From contig CAZQSM010000002.1 in NCBI GenBank assembly GCA_964596065.1, forward strand, positions 35,282-99,281: a DNA stretch of 64,000 nucleotides. The letters are read 5' to 3'. A model generated the notes under the pieces. That model was not told where the DNA came from. It did no database searches and saw nothing but the letters and a program-made list of their open reading frames with translations. Made by a program: the position numbers and the translations under genes. Positions 32,614 to 42,075 of the stretch are shown here, piece after piece (positions within the stretch are counted from its first letter, which is position 1; each line of letters starts with the position of its first letter). Source of the stretch: SZUA-254 sp964596065. GTDB taxonomy: Bacteria > Bacteroidota > Ignavibacteria > UBA10030 > SZUA-254.

Positions 32614-33639
32614 ATGAACATGGTTTCCGCCGACAGGCTCCTCGACATCGCGGTGAGCGTGCTCCCCGTGTTCCTCTTCCTCCTTGCCCTGGTGTTCCTC
32701 GACAGTTACAAGCTCGTGAAGGTCCACGAGGTGGCGGGGACCATCATCTTCGGGGCGCTCTCGGCGGTCGCGGCCCTCTTCCTGAACACGTTCATCGCCC
32801 AGTATGTGCCGAGGGGCATGCACATCATGCCCCGGTACGTCGGGCCGGTCACCGAGGAGGTCCTCAAGGCGGTGTTCGTGGTCTACCTCATCCGCAGCGG
32901 CAAGGTGGGGTTCATGGTGGACGCGGCGATCCACGGCTTCGCCGCCGGCGCCGGGTTCGCGTTCATGGAGAACGTCTACTACCTCCAGACGGTCGGGGGG
33001 AGTTCCACCATGGTGGTATGGCTGATCCGCGGCTTCGGGACGGCCGTGATGCACGGCGGCACGGCGGCGATCATGGCGATCATCGTGAAGAGCCTCGCCG
33101 ACCGCTCCCCGTCGCCCCGGCTCTGGCACCTGGCCCCGGGCGCCGGCGCCGCGATGCTGCTCCATTCCTTTTTCAATCATTTCCCCCTTCCGCCGCAGTT
33201 CATGACGGCGTTCCTGCTCGTCTCGCTGCCGCCGATCATGGTGTGGGTCTTCCACCGGAGCGAGAAGTCGACACGCGAGTGGCTCGGGGTCGGCTTCGAC
33301 ACCGATGCCACGCTCCTGGAAGCCGTGAACACCGGGGAGGTTTCCCGCACGAAGGTGGGGGAATACCTGGAGACCCTGAAGGCCAAGTTTCCGGGGGAGC
33401 TGGTCGCCGACATGCTCTGCATGCTGCGGATCCACCTGGAGCTCTCCATCCGGGCCAAGGGGGTCCTGCTGATGCGAGAGCACGGGTTCGAGTCGAAACC
33501 GGAGCCGGACACCGCGGAAAAGTTTTCGGAGCTGGACTATCTCGAGAAGAGCCTCGGCAAGACGGGGATGATGGCGATCAAGCCCTTCCTCCATACCACC
33601 TCCAGGGACCTGTGGCAGCTCTATTCGATCGGCCGATGA
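32614..33639 (+). CDS. PrsW-family intramembrane metalloprotease
   Basis: 341 residues with seven or eight hydrophobic segments in the first 215. The PrsW motifs are present: PVTEEVLKAVFV (EExxK), GFAAGAGFAFMEN, VMHGG and LLHSFFNHF, all within membrane helices. B. subtilis PrsW clips the anti-sigma factor RsiW. A soluble C-terminal domain of about 110 residues follows, longer than in many PrsW proteins. Two ECF systems lie within 15 kb, so an anti-sigma substrate is plausible, though this is inference. It overlaps the next gene by four bases. Confidence 0.85.
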   Translation: MNMVSADRLLDIAVSVLPVFLFLLALVFLDSYKLVKVHEVAGTIIFGALSAVAALFLNTFIAQYVPRGMHIMPRYVGPVTEEVLKAVFVVYLIRSGKVGFMVDAAIHGFAAGAGFAFMENVYYLQTVGGSSTMVVWLIRGFGTAVMHGGTAAIMAIIVKSLADRSPSPRLWHLAPGAGAAMLLHSFFNHFPLPPQFMTAFLLVSLPPIMVWVFHRSEKSTREWLGVGFDTDATLLEAVNTGEVSRTKVGEYLETLKAKFPGELVADMLCMLRIHLELSIRAKGVLLMREHGFESKPEPDTAEKFSELDYLEKSLGKTGMMAIKPFLHTTSRDLWQLYSIGR

Positions 33640-34112
33640 CCGCGACGCGCGGAAGGGGGGCGTGGCCGGCGGTCACGGCCGCCGTGACGCTCTTCCTCCT
33701 CGCCTCCTGCGGGGCGCCCCCCGCGCCCGACTGGCGGAGCGAGGTGAGCGCACTCCTCACCGCCCAGGCCGCGGCGTGGAACCGCGGGGACATCGCCGGA
33801 TACATGGACGGGTACTGGCGGTCGGACAGCCTCCTGTTCACCAGCGGCGGCTCGGTCAGGAGGGGGTGGTCGGAGACATTCAAAAAGTACGCCGCGACCT
33901 ACGATTCGCGTGAGAAAATGGGAACGCTCACCTTCTCCGGTCTGGAATTCCACCTCCCCGCCCCCGGCGCGGCGTGGGTCTTCGGCCGGTGGGAACTGGC
34001 CCGGGCCTCCGACGCGCCCGGCGGCGTGTTCACCGTCGTCCTCCGGCGCTTCCCCGAAGGATGGAAAATCGTCCACGACCATACATCGTCCGACCCGGAA
34101 CAACACCAGTGA
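33636..34112 (+). CDS. Lipoprotein with SnoaL/DUF4440-like domain
   Basis: 158 residues. A lipoprotein signal (LFLLASC, Cys about 25) is followed by a NTF2-like fold: LLTAQAAAWNRGDIAGYMDGYW, LLFTSGGSVRRGWSET, WVFGRWEL and FTVVLRRFPEGWKIVHDHTS. DUF4440 proteins of this size usually bind small ligands or act as domain partners; no catalytic role is assigned. The ATG overlaps the prsW stop. A second, unrelated DUF4440 lipoprotein is at 62063-62554. Confidence 0.75.
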   Translation: MTATRGRGAWPAVTAAVTLFLLASCGAPPAPDWRSEVSALLTAQAAAWNRGDIAGYMDGYWRSDSLLFTSGGSVRRGWSETFKKYAATYDSREKMGTLTFSGLEFHLPAPGAAWVFGRWELARASDAPGGVFTVVLRRFPEGWKIVHDHTSSDPEQHQ

Positions 34113-34120
34113 AAAGGACC

Positions 34121-35017
34121 ATGAACGCCGACGCCCTCTACCAGACCGACTTCCCGACCCTGAAGCTCGTACGACGCGGTAAGGTCCGCGACCTCTACGA
34201 CCTCGGCGACCACCTGCTCATCGTCGCGACCGACCGGCTCTCGGCCTTCGACGTGGTGATGCCGCAGCCGATCCCGCTGAAGGGGAAGGTGCTGACGCAG
34301 ATATCAAACTACTGGTTTTCGCTGATGACCGACATCATCCCGAACCACCTGGTGGCGACGTCGGTCGACGAATTCCCGGCGGAGTGCGCGCCCTACCTCG
34401 ACCTGCTCAGGGGGCGGAGCATCCTGGCGAGGAAGACGACGCCCCTCCCGATCGAGTGCGTGGCCCGCGGGTACGTGTCGGGCTCCGGATGGATCGAGTA
34501 CCGTGACGGCGGGAAGATCTGCGGGATCCCGCTCCCCCCGGGGCTGAAGGAGTCGGAACGGCTCCCCCGGACGCTCTTCACCCCCGCCACGAAGGCGGAG
34601 GCCGGGCACGACGAAAATATTTCGTTCGAGACGGCGGCCGGGATCGTGGGAATCGAAACGGCGGAAGCCGCGCGAGCCACCACCCTGAAGATCTACGAAC
34701 GGGCCTCGGAGATCGCGCTCGACAGGGGGATCATCATCGCCGACACCAAGATGGAATTCGGGACCACCCGCGGCGGGCTGGTCCTGATCGACGAACTCCT
34801 CACGCCCGACTCCTCCCGCTTCTGGCCGAAGGGCCGTTACGCCCCGGGGCGGCCCCAGGAGAGTTACGACAAGCAATTCGTCCGGGACTACCTGCTGTCG
34901 ATCGGCTTCAACCGTCAACCGCCGGGCCCGGCCCTCCCGCCCGACGTCATCGAACGGACGACCGACCTCTACCGGCAGGCGCTCATGCTCGTCACGGGGA
35001 AGGACGTGGAGGGGTAG
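34121..35017 (+). CDS. purC: Phosphoribosylaminoimidazole-succinocarboxamide synthase
   Basis: 298 residues, the longer (yeast-like) form. It joins aspartate to CAIR in purine synthesis. Landmarks: RRGKVRDLYDLGDHLLIVATDRLSAFD, LPIECVARGYVSGSGW, FTPATKAEAGHDENISF, IIIADTKMEFG, LIDELLTPDSSRFW and the YDKQFVRDYL helix. Eight bases after the lipoprotein gene, so probably co-transcribed. A hairpin follows the stop. Confidence 0.96.
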   Translation: MNADALYQTDFPTLKLVRRGKVRDLYDLGDHLLIVATDRLSAFDVVMPQPIPLKGKVLTQISNYWFSLMTDIIPNHLVATSVDEFPAECAPYLDLLRGRSILARKTTPLPIECVARGYVSGSGWIEYRDGGKICGIPLPPGLKESERLPRTLFTPATKAEAGHDENISFETAAGIVGIETAEAARATTLKIYERASEIALDRGIIIADTKMEFGTTRGGLVLIDELLTPDSSRFWPKGRYAPGRPQESYDKQFVRDYLLSIGFNRQPPGPALPPDVIERTTDLYRQALMLVTGKDVEG

Positions 35018-35019
35018 AC

Positions 35020-35039
35020 CGGGGGATTTTTCTCCCCCG
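35020..35039 (+). terminator. Terminator-like hairpin after purC
   Basis: CGGGGGA / TCCCCCG with a 6-base T-rich loop, three bases after the stop. The following sequence is only weakly T-rich. A TATAAT at 35051 just downstream may be the -10 for the M16 gene, but no TTG lies 17 bases before it. Confidence 0.4.
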
Positions 35040-35166
35040 CGGAATTTTCGTATAATGGTGAACAACCGCCATCCCGGCGCGTACACCCGTGGGCGCCGGG
35101 CCGTCACGTTTCCCGCGTTGCCGCTCACAATCAACGATTCCCAGTACAATGACATTGGAGGAGATT

Positions 35167-36513
35167 ATGTTCAGAGGCATCAGTCTGGTCGTGATGACGC
35201 TGCTCGGGGGTTTCGCCCTGACGGCGCAGCAGGACGAGAGCAAGGTTTTTCCGTACCCGATCAACCAGGTCACGCTCGACAACGGCCTGAAGATCGTTTC
35301 GATCCCGTTCGACAGCCCCGGGATCGTCGCCTTTTACACGGTGGTGAGGACCGGTTCGCGCAACGAGGTGGAGCCCGGCAAATCGGGCTTCGCCCATTTC
35401 TTCGAGCATATGATGTTCCGCGGGACGGAGAAATACGACAAGACCGCCTTTAACGAAATCCTCCAGTCGATCGGGGCCGACAACAACGCGTTCACCTCCG
35501 ACGACCAGACGGTCTATCATACGCTCGCGAGCGCCGACGCCCTCGAGACGATGATGGACATGGAGTCGGACCGGTTCATGAACCTGAAGTACTCCGAGGA
35601 GGACTTCAAGACCGAGGCGGGCGCGATCCTCGGCGAATACAACAAGAACTATTCGAGCCCCTTCATGACCATCTTCGAGAAGATGCGCGAAGCGGCGTAC
35701 GAGCAGCACACCTACAAGCACACCACGATGGGCTTCCTGAAGGACATCGAGGACATGCCGAACCAGTACCAGTACAGCCTGGAGTTCTTCGATCGCTGGT
35801 ACCGGCCGGAGAACTGCGTGCTGGTGATCGTCGGGGATTTCGACCAGGAGAAGCTCGTGGCCCTGGCGAAGAAATATTACGGTCCGTGGAAACGCGGGAC
35901 CTACAAGCTCGACGTTCCGCTCGACGCTCCCCAGACGGCGGAGAAGCTGATCAACCTCCCCTGGAAGGCCAAGACGCTGCCGATCGTCGCCATCGGCTAC
36001 CACGGGCCGGCGTTCAGCGACAATTCACGCGACATGCCGGCGATGGACCTCCTCTCGCAGCTCGTCTTCTCGCAGACGTCCGACCTTTTCCGCAAGCTGG
36101 TCATCGAACAGCAGCTGGTGGAGTTCGTGCAGGGCAGCCAACCGGACAGCAGGGACCCGGGCCTCTTCACCATCTTCGCGCGGGTGAAGGACCCGAAGAA
36201 CATCGACCTGGTCCGCGAGGAGATCGAGAAGGCGATCGCGGACGCGATGGTGACGCCGGTGTCGGCGGAGCGGCTGAAGGACATCAAATCGCACCTGAAA
36301 TACCAGTACGCGATGGGGCTCGACAACCCGAACTCGGTGGCGAACAGCATCAGCCATTACATCCAGCTCACGGGCGACCCCGAATCGGTGAACAGGGTCT
36401 ACCGGCTCTACGACCAGATCACGCCCGCGGACATCCAGGCCGCGGCGAAGAAATATCTCACCAGGACCAACAGGACCACGGTCATTCTCAAGCAGGAGGA
36501 GAGCTCACAATGA
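35167..36513 (+). CDS. M16 zinc peptidase, catalytic subunit
   Basis: 448 residues with a signal peptide (about 1-20). The inverted zinc motif is HFFEH at 77-81, with the distal Glu in EAGAILGEYNKN. A second M16 half follows, with RWYRPENCVLVIVGDFD. Exported M16 peptidases degrade peptides in the periplasm and work in pairs. ATG at 35167 was chosen for its GGAGGAG site and the signal peptide. It overlaps its non-catalytic partner gene by four bases. Confidence 0.92.
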   Translation: MFRGISLVVMTLLGGFALTAQQDESKVFPYPINQVTLDNGLKIVSIPFDSPGIVAFYTVVRTGSRNEVEPGKSGFAHFFEHMMFRGTEKYDKTAFNEILQSIGADNNAFTSDDQTVYHTLASADALETMMDMESDRFMNLKYSEEDFKTEAGAILGEYNKNYSSPFMTIFEKMREAAYEQHTYKHTTMGFLKDIEDMPNQYQYSLEFFDRWYRPENCVLVIVGDFDQEKLVALAKKYYGPWKRGTYKLDVPLDAPQTAEKLINLPWKAKTLPIVAIGYHGPAFSDNSRDMPAMDLLSQLVFSQTSDLFRKLVIEQQLVEFVQGSQPDSRDPGLFTIFARVKDPKNIDLVREEIEKAIADAMVTPVSAERLKDIKSHLKYQYAMGLDNPNSVANSISHYIQLTGDPESVNRVYRLYDQITPADIQAAAKKYLTRTNRTTVILKQEESSQ

Positions 36514-38027
36514 AGACGTCGGCACTGATACTGATGGCAGCATTCGCGATGGCCCTGACCCCCGCACCCCTCTCCGCCCAGGGCGGGTCCGCGGTGAAAA
36601 TTACCGAGCTCCGGAGCGAACGTTCTCCGCTCATCACGATCCGGATCGCGCTCCGCTCCGGGGCGATCAACGATCCCGCCGGCAAGGAAGGGCTCAACGC
36701 CCTCACCGCCACGCTCATCGAGCAGGGCGGGACGCAGAGCCTCACCTACGCCCAGGTGATGGAAAAACTCTACCCGTGGGCGGCAAACATCTCCTCGCAG
36801 TCGGACCACGAGCTCACGACGTTCACCGGCAACGTCCACCGCGACCACCTCGAGGCGTTCTACAGGCTCTTCACCGACCTCGTGCTCAGGCCGCGGTTCG
36901 ATTCGGCCGATTTCTCGAGGGTGAAGGACCTGGGGATCAACTACCTGGTGAACACGCTCCGGTCCACCGACGACGAGGGGCTGGGCAAGCAGGCGCTCAA
37001 CGCGTTCCTCTTCGAGGGGCATCCGTACGGTACGACGGAATTCGGGACGGTGCAGGGGCTGACGTCGATCACGCTCGACGACGTGAAGGCCTATTACGCG
37101 AAGACCTACACCCGGGCCAACATCTGGGTCGGGATCGCGGGCGGCTATCCGGCCGGGTTCGCGGAGAGGATCCGCGCCGATTTCGGATCTCTGCCGGCGG
37201 GCGAAGCGACGGTCGTGGCGCTTCCGGCGCCGTCGAAGATCGAAGGCCTGGAACTGCTGGTGGTCCAGAAACCCGCGCGGGCCTACGCCGTCTCGATGGG
37301 GTTCCCGCTCCCGATCACCAGGAAGGACAGGGACTTCTACGCACTGATGGTGGCGAACTCCTATTTCGGGGAACACCGGACCTTCAGCGGTGTGCTGATG
37401 AACACCATCCGGGGCGACCGGGGAATGAACTACGGCGACTACTCGTACATCGAAAAATTCACCGGCGGGACCTCGGGGACCACCTTCCCGAACGTGAACA
37501 CCCCGCTGCGGCAGCAGTTTTTCAGCATCTGGCTCCGGCCGATGCCCCCGGCGCAGACGCACTTCGGGATACGGGCCGCGCTGTACGAACTCAAACGCCT
37601 CGTCGACCAGGGGCTGAGCGAGGCGGACTTCGAGACCACGCGAAAATTCCTCACAAACTATTCCAAGCTCTGGGCCGCCACGGCGGACCGCCGGCTCGGA
37701 TACGTGATGGACAGCGAATTCTACGGCACGCCATACTACATCGACCGGATCGCGAGCGAGCTGAAGACGCTCACGGCGGCGGACGTCAACGCGGCGGTGA
37801 AGAAATACCTGTCGCCCGACAACCTCAGGATCGCGGTGGTGGTGGACGCCGGCGCCGGCACGGCGTTCTTCGACAACCTGGCGAACAACGTCCCCTCGCC
37901 GATGGCGTACGAGGCCCCGAAGCCGCAGGCCGTCCTGGACACCGACAAGGTGATCGAGGTCTTCCCGCTGAAGGTGAACAGGGCGAAGTCGAGGGTGGTC
38001 GAGGCGAAGGACCTGTTCGAGAAGTAG
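36510..38027 (+). CDS. M16 peptidase-like protein, non-catalytic partner
   Basis: 505 residues with a signal peptide (cleavage after PLSA). It has the two M16 halves (LRSGAINDPAGKEGLNALTATLIEQGG, FYALMVANSYFGEH, KKYLSPDNLRIAVVVD), but the zinc HxxEH is replaced by NALTA, so it cannot bind zinc there. In two-gene M16 systems such as those of alpha-proteobacteria, one chain is catalytic and the other holds the substrate; this gene pair fits that. Confidence 0.9.
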   Translation: MKTSALILMAAFAMALTPAPLSAQGGSAVKITELRSERSPLITIRIALRSGAINDPAGKEGLNALTATLIEQGGTQSLTYAQVMEKLYPWAANISSQSDHELTTFTGNVHRDHLEAFYRLFTDLVLRPRFDSADFSRVKDLGINYLVNTLRSTDDEGLGKQALNAFLFEGHPYGTTEFGTVQGLTSITLDDVKAYYAKTYTRANIWVGIAGGYPAGFAERIRADFGSLPAGEATVVALPAPSKIEGLELLVVQKPARAYAVSMGFPLPITRKDRDFYALMVANSYFGEHRTFSGVLMNTIRGDRGMNYGDYSYIEKFTGGTSGTTFPNVNTPLRQQFFSIWLRPMPPAQTHFGIRAALYELKRLVDQGLSEADFETTRKFLTNYSKLWAATADRRLGYVMDSEFYGTPYYIDRIASELKTLTAADVNAAVKKYLSPDNLRIAVVVDAGAGTAFFDNLANNVPSPMAYEAPKPQAVLDTDKVIEVFPLKVNRAKSRVVEAKDLFEK

Positions 38028-38030
38028 CGG

Positions 38031-38255
38031 TTGAAAATATCCGTCATCGTCAAACCGAACTCGAAGCGGGAGGGCGTCGTCGCCTCGGGGGAGGGGACCT
38101 ACACGGTGCGCGTGTCCGCGCGGCCGGTGGAGGGGAGGGCGAACGAAAGGGTCGTGGAACTGCTGGCCGGCCATTTCGGGGTCCCGAAGGGGCGGGTGAC
38201 CATCCTCCGGGGGGTCGCCGGACGGAAGAAGATCGTCGAAATCGCAACGTCGTGA
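38031..38255 (+). CDS. DUF167 (YggU) family protein
   Basis: 74 residues. Conserved DUF167 pattern: VIVKPNSKREGV, TYTVRVSARPVEGRANERVVELLA, VTILRGVAGRKKIVEI. Function is unknown across the family; often near membrane or cell-division genes. TTG start three bases after the M16 partner gene. A strong hairpin follows. Confidence 0.85.
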   Translation: MKISVIVKPNSKREGVVASGEGTYTVRVSARPVEGRANERVVELLAGHFGVPKGRVTILRGVAGRKKIVEIATS

Positions 38256-38259
38256 TATC

Positions 38260-38285
38260 GCCCCCGCCGGGAGCCCGGCGGGGGC
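38260..38285 (+). terminator. GC-rich terminator hairpin after yggU
   Basis: GCCCCCGCCGGG / CCCGGCGGGGGC, perfect 12-base complementarity (the innermost pairs must open to form a loop), followed by ATCCATTTTC. Ends the M16/yggU unit. Confidence 0.75.
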
Positions 38286-38364
38286 ATCCATTTTCGTTAC
38301 CACTATTTAAATGCGTATTTTGATCCCGACCCGGGGCCATGTTCAGGCCCGCGACACTCTTTCC

Positions 38365-38393
38365 TTGCGCCCCTCAGGGTCATTGCGTACATT
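38365..38393 (+). promoter_or_regulatory. Sigma-70-type promoter for rlmN
   Basis: TTGCGC, 17 bases, TACATT. Leader about 21 bases to the chosen ATG. Confidence 0.45.
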
Positions 38394-38420
38394 GAACGTT
38401 CCCTGAATTCAGCATTGACG

Positions 38421-39611
38421 ATGAAGGACCTGAAAGGGCTCTCCGAGGCCGAGCTCGAGGAGTTTGCCGTTTCCCTTGGCGAAAAGCCGTTCCGGGGCAG
38501 GCAGATCTTCGAATGGCTCTACCACAGGGGGGCCTCGACGTTTACGGAGATGGTCAACATCCCCGCGGCACTCCGGCGGCGGCTCGGGTCCGAAGCGCGC
38601 ATCGGCGCGATCACCCTGGCCGGCACGCGGCGCTCAGGGACCGACGGGACCACCAAGCTGCTCTTCGAACTCCACGACGGAAGGAAGATCGAGAGCGTCC
38701 TCATTCCCCCGCGGACGACGTTCCGCGACGGGGAGGAGGAGGCCGCCGGGGAGGAATCGGCGGCCGGAGCGCCGGCGGCCGTGGAGCGCCTCACCCTCTG
38801 CGTCTCAACGCAGGTCGGCTGCCCGCTCGACTGCGTCTTCTGCGCGACGGCGACGATGGGCTTCCACCGCAACCTGACGGCGGGCGAAATCGTCGACCAG
38901 GTGATGTCCGCCTCCCGGCTCGCCGGGCGGCCGATCACCAACCTCGTCTACATGGGGATGGGGGAACCGTTCCTGAATTACGACGAAGTGATGAAGTCCG
39001 CGGAGATCATCTCCACGGGCCTCAAGATCACGGCCCGGCGGATCACCATCTCGACGGCCGGCTGGGTCCCCGGGATCAGGCGGATGGCCGACGAGCGACG
39101 GCGGCTGAAACTGGCCATCTCGCTCCACACGCTCGACCCGCGGGCGCGGGAGGAACTGATGCCGTTGACGAAACGCCATTCGCTGGCCGACCTCCTGGAG
39201 GCGGCCCGCTATTATTACGCGGCGACCAAACAGCGCATCACGTTCGAGTACATCCTCTTCGACGGGTGGAACGACTCCGACGCCGATGTCCGGCGGCTGG
39301 TCGCCCTCGTCAGGAACATACCGGGAAAAGTGAACATCATACCGTTCCATTCGATAGCGTTCAGCGGCGCGTCGGGACTGTCCGCGTCGCTGAAGCCGGC
39401 GTCCCCCTCCGCGATCGACGCGTTCGCCGCGAAACTCCGCGCCGGCCACGTCACCACGTTCGTCCGCAGCAGTTCGGGGGAGGACATCAACGCCGCGTGC
39501 GGGCAGCTCGCCGTGGGGCACCCGTCGCGCGCGCGCCGCGCGCGCCCTCCCGCGTCCGCCCCGGCGGGCGCGCCGGGCGCGATAGCGCCCCGGCCGGTCG
39601 GCGCACACTGA
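38421..39611 (+). CDS. rlmN: 23S rRNA/tRNA adenine-C2 methyltransferase RlmN
   Basis: 396 residues. This radical-SAM enzyme methylates A2503 of 23S rRNA and A37 of some tRNAs. Key sites: GEKPFRGRQIFEWLYHRG, TQVGCPLDCVFCATATMGF (cluster), NLVYMGMGEPFLNYD, ISLHTLDP and NIIPFH. The methyl-carrying cysteine pair is completed by AACGQL near the end. An Ala/Glu-rich insert of about 20 residues precedes the cluster domain. A 25-residue Arg/Pro/Ala tail follows AACGQL. The ATG was preferred over the TTG two codons earlier. Confidence 0.94.
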   Translation: MKDLKGLSEAELEEFAVSLGEKPFRGRQIFEWLYHRGASTFTEMVNIPAALRRRLGSEARIGAITLAGTRRSGTDGTTKLLFELHDGRKIESVLIPPRTTFRDGEEEAAGEESAAGAPAAVERLTLCVSTQVGCPLDCVFCATATMGFHRNLTAGEIVDQVMSASRLAGRPITNLVYMGMGEPFLNYDEVMKSAEIISTGLKITARRITISTAGWVPGIRRMADERRRLKLAISLHTLDPRAREELMPLTKRHSLADLLEAARYYYAATKQRITFEYILFDGWNDSDADVRRLVALVRNIPGKVNIIPFHSIAFSGASGLSASLKPASPSAIDAFAAKLRAGHVTTFVRSSSGEDINAACGQLAVGHPSRARRARPPASAPAGAPGAIAPRPVGAH

Positions 39612-39622
39612 TCGCCAACGCG

Positions 39623-42055
39623 ATGACCCCCCGCATCCTGCTTTTCGCCCTCCTCCTCCCCCTCCCGGCCCTCCCGGCCGCGGGGGACGGGGATATTCCC
39701 CCGCTCCACCGTCCGAGGGACAGGGAATACGACGTACTCAACTACCGCCTCACGATCGAGGCCGACCTCAGGACGAAGACACTCTCGGGCGAGGCGGAGA
39801 TCACGCTCGTTCCGATCCGGCCGCTGTTCGACGTCGTCCGCCTCGACGCCGCGGAGATGACGATCTCCCGCGTGCGGGTGGGCGGAGAGGCCCTCGGGTT
39901 CTCCCACAGCGCCGACACGCTCGCCGTGGAACTCGGCAGGCCGTACGCGTCCACCGAAACGCTCACGGTGAGCGTGACGTATTCGGTGACCGCCCCGTCG
40001 AAAGGGCTCTATTTTTCGGGGCCCGACGATTCGGACCCGGAGCGGCCGTGGCAGCTCTACTCCCAGGGCGAACCGGAGGAGAACCATTACTGGTTTCCCT
40101 GCTACGATTTCCCGAACGACCGGGCCACGAGCGAAACCATCGTCACCGTGGAAACGCCCTTCACGGCGATCAGCAACGGCCGGCTGATCGGCGCGGTGAA
40201 GGACGCCACCGGCGGGAAGACCTCGTGGCACTGGAAGACGGAGCTCCCGCACGTCTCCTACCTCGTCTCCATCGTTGTCGGCGAATACACGCTCGTGGAA
40301 GACTCGTGGCGTGGAACGCCGATCATGAACTACGTGTACGCATCGAACGCCCACGACGCGCCGAGGTCGTTCTCGAAGACGCCCGCGATGATGGACCTCT
40401 TCAGCGACGTCACCGGGCATCCGTACCCGTGGGAAAAATACGGCCACGCCATCGTGCAGGACTTCATCTTCGCCGGGCAGGAGAACGTGAGCATCTCGAC
40501 GCTGACCGACGGCACCATCCACGACGCGCGCGCGCACCTCGACCGCAACAGCGACCAGCTGGTGGCGCACGAACTCGCGCACCAGTGGTTCGGCGACCTG
40601 GTGAGCTTCCGCGACTGGTCGGAGGCGTGGCTGAGCGAGGGGTTCGCCACCTACCTGACGCTCCTCTCGGAGGGGAACGACAAGGGCGCGGACGAATACT
40701 CCTACCAGCTCCGGCAGACGCAGGAAAACGTGGTCTCCTCGGACGTCGGTGACCGGCGCAGGCCCACGGTGACGAAACGCTACGCCGCCCCGGGCAGCCT
40801 CTTCGACAACAGGATCTACGGGAAGGGGGCGTGCGTCCTCCACATGCTCAGGAAAACGCTCGGGGACGAGCCGTTCCTCCGGGGGCTCCGATCGTACGTC
40901 TCGCAGTACGCCTGGCGCACGGCAGAGACGAACCAGTTCCGCCTCGCGATGGAGGAGGCCACCGGCCGCAACCTCGACTGGTTCTTCGAACAGTGGATCT
41001 ACGGGGCGGGGTACCCGGACTTCGAGGTCTCGCAGCGGTGGGACGAGGCGACCCGGACGGTAACCGTCTCGGTCAGGCAGACGCAACGGCCCGATTCCCT
41101 CACCGGGCTCTTCACCACGCCCGTCGACATCCTGGTGTGGGTCGGCGACGACCCGGAAACGTACACCGAGATGATCACCGACAGCGTCCACGAATTCACC
41201 TACCCGGCGTACCGCGAACCGAAGTCGGTCATCTTCGACAGGGGGAGCACCATCCTGAAGTCGGCGACGTTCAGGAAACCGGCGGAGCAGTGGATCTGGC
41301 AGCTGCGTCACGCGGATCACGCCGCGGACAGGGTGGCGGCAGTGGCCGAGCTGCGATGGACGGTGGACACCCCGGCGGTCAGGGCCGCCCTCCTGGATGC
41401 CCTGCTCCTGGACCGTTTCTGGGGCGTGCGGTACGAAGCCGCGCTCGCGCTCGCCGACGCCAAGCCCGGGATCGGCGATTCGCTCGCGCCGGCGTACGGC
41501 GACCGGGACGCGCGCGTCCGGGGCGCCGTGGTCAGGGCGCTCGGCAATTTCAACGGCGACCTGGCCGTCAGGACGGTCCGCCACGCCTTCGACGCCGATT
41601 CGAGTTACATCGTGGCCGCGAACGCGATCCGGTCGCTGGTGAAGGCCGACTCGGCGAACAGCCTCGCGGTCTGCTTCGAGGGTCTGCGCCGCGATTCCCA
41701 CGACGACGCGGTGCGCACGGCGGCGCTCCGGTGGCTGGCGACCTACACGGCGGTCCCGGGAATCCGCGACACGGTCCGCTCATACACGGAGCCGGGCCGC
41801 GCGCGCAACATGCGGGTGCTGGCGATTTCGCTCCTGGCGCGGCACTGGCCGGACGACGACCAGCTGGAATACATCGCTGGGCTGACGGAAGACCCGGTGT
41901 TCCACGTGCGCCGGGCGGCGATCGAGGCGCTCGGCAACGCGGGCGACGAGGATTCGATCGAACCGCTGCGGCGGCGGATCGCCGCCGAACCCGACGGGCG
42001 CCTCCAGGCGGCGATCAGGGAAGCGATCCAAAAAATCGAACTGAAGAACAAATAA
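39623..42055 (+). CDS. M1 aminopeptidase with C-terminal HEAT-like repeats
   Basis: 810 residues with a signal peptide (about 1-19). The gluzincin motif is HELAHQWF at 316, with the third ligand in LSEGFATYL. The exopeptidase motif, normally GAMEN or GGMEN, reads AGQEN: the catalytic-site Glu-Asn is kept but Met is Gln. Residues about 555-805 form HEAT-type repeats (VRYEAALALADA, VRGAVVRALGNF, VRRAAIEALGNA), usual for M1 proteins with a bacterial ERAP-like tail. Exported, so it acts in the envelope. It starts 11 bases after rlmN. Confidence 0.9.
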   Translation: MTPRILLFALLLPLPALPAAGDGDIPPLHRPRDREYDVLNYRLTIEADLRTKTLSGEAEITLVPIRPLFDVVRLDAAEMTISRVRVGGEALGFSHSADTLAVELGRPYASTETLTVSVTYSVTAPSKGLYFSGPDDSDPERPWQLYSQGEPEENHYWFPCYDFPNDRATSETIVTVETPFTAISNGRLIGAVKDATGGKTSWHWKTELPHVSYLVSIVVGEYTLVEDSWRGTPIMNYVYASNAHDAPRSFSKTPAMMDLFSDVTGHPYPWEKYGHAIVQDFIFAGQENVSISTLTDGTIHDARAHLDRNSDQLVAHELAHQWFGDLVSFRDWSEAWLSEGFATYLTLLSEGNDKGADEYSYQLRQTQENVVSSDVGDRRRPTVTKRYAAPGSLFDNRIYGKGACVLHMLRKTLGDEPFLRGLRSYVSQYAWRTAETNQFRLAMEEATGRNLDWFFEQWIYGAGYPDFEVSQRWDEATRTVTVSVRQTQRPDSLTGLFTTPVDILVWVGDDPETYTEMITDSVHEFTYPAYREPKSVIFDRGSTILKSATFRKPAEQWIWQLRHADHAADRVAAVAELRWTVDTPAVRAALLDALLLDRFWGVRYEAALALADAKPGIGDSLAPAYGDRDARVRGAVVRALGNFNGDLAVRTVRHAFDADSSYIVAANAIRSLVKADSANSLAVCFEGLRRDSHDDAVRTAALRWLATYTAVPGIRDTVRSYTEPGRARNMRVLAISLLARHWPDDDQLEYIAGLTEDPVFHVRRAAIEALGNAGDEDSIEPLRRRIAAEPDGRLQAAIREAIQKIELKNK

Positions 42056-42075
42056 CCTTTGAGACGGTCGACATC

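Noticed and set aside
35051..35056. Perfect TATAAT before the M16 gene
   Set aside because: No TTG lies 17 bases upstream; it may be a real -10 but does not meet the rule used here.
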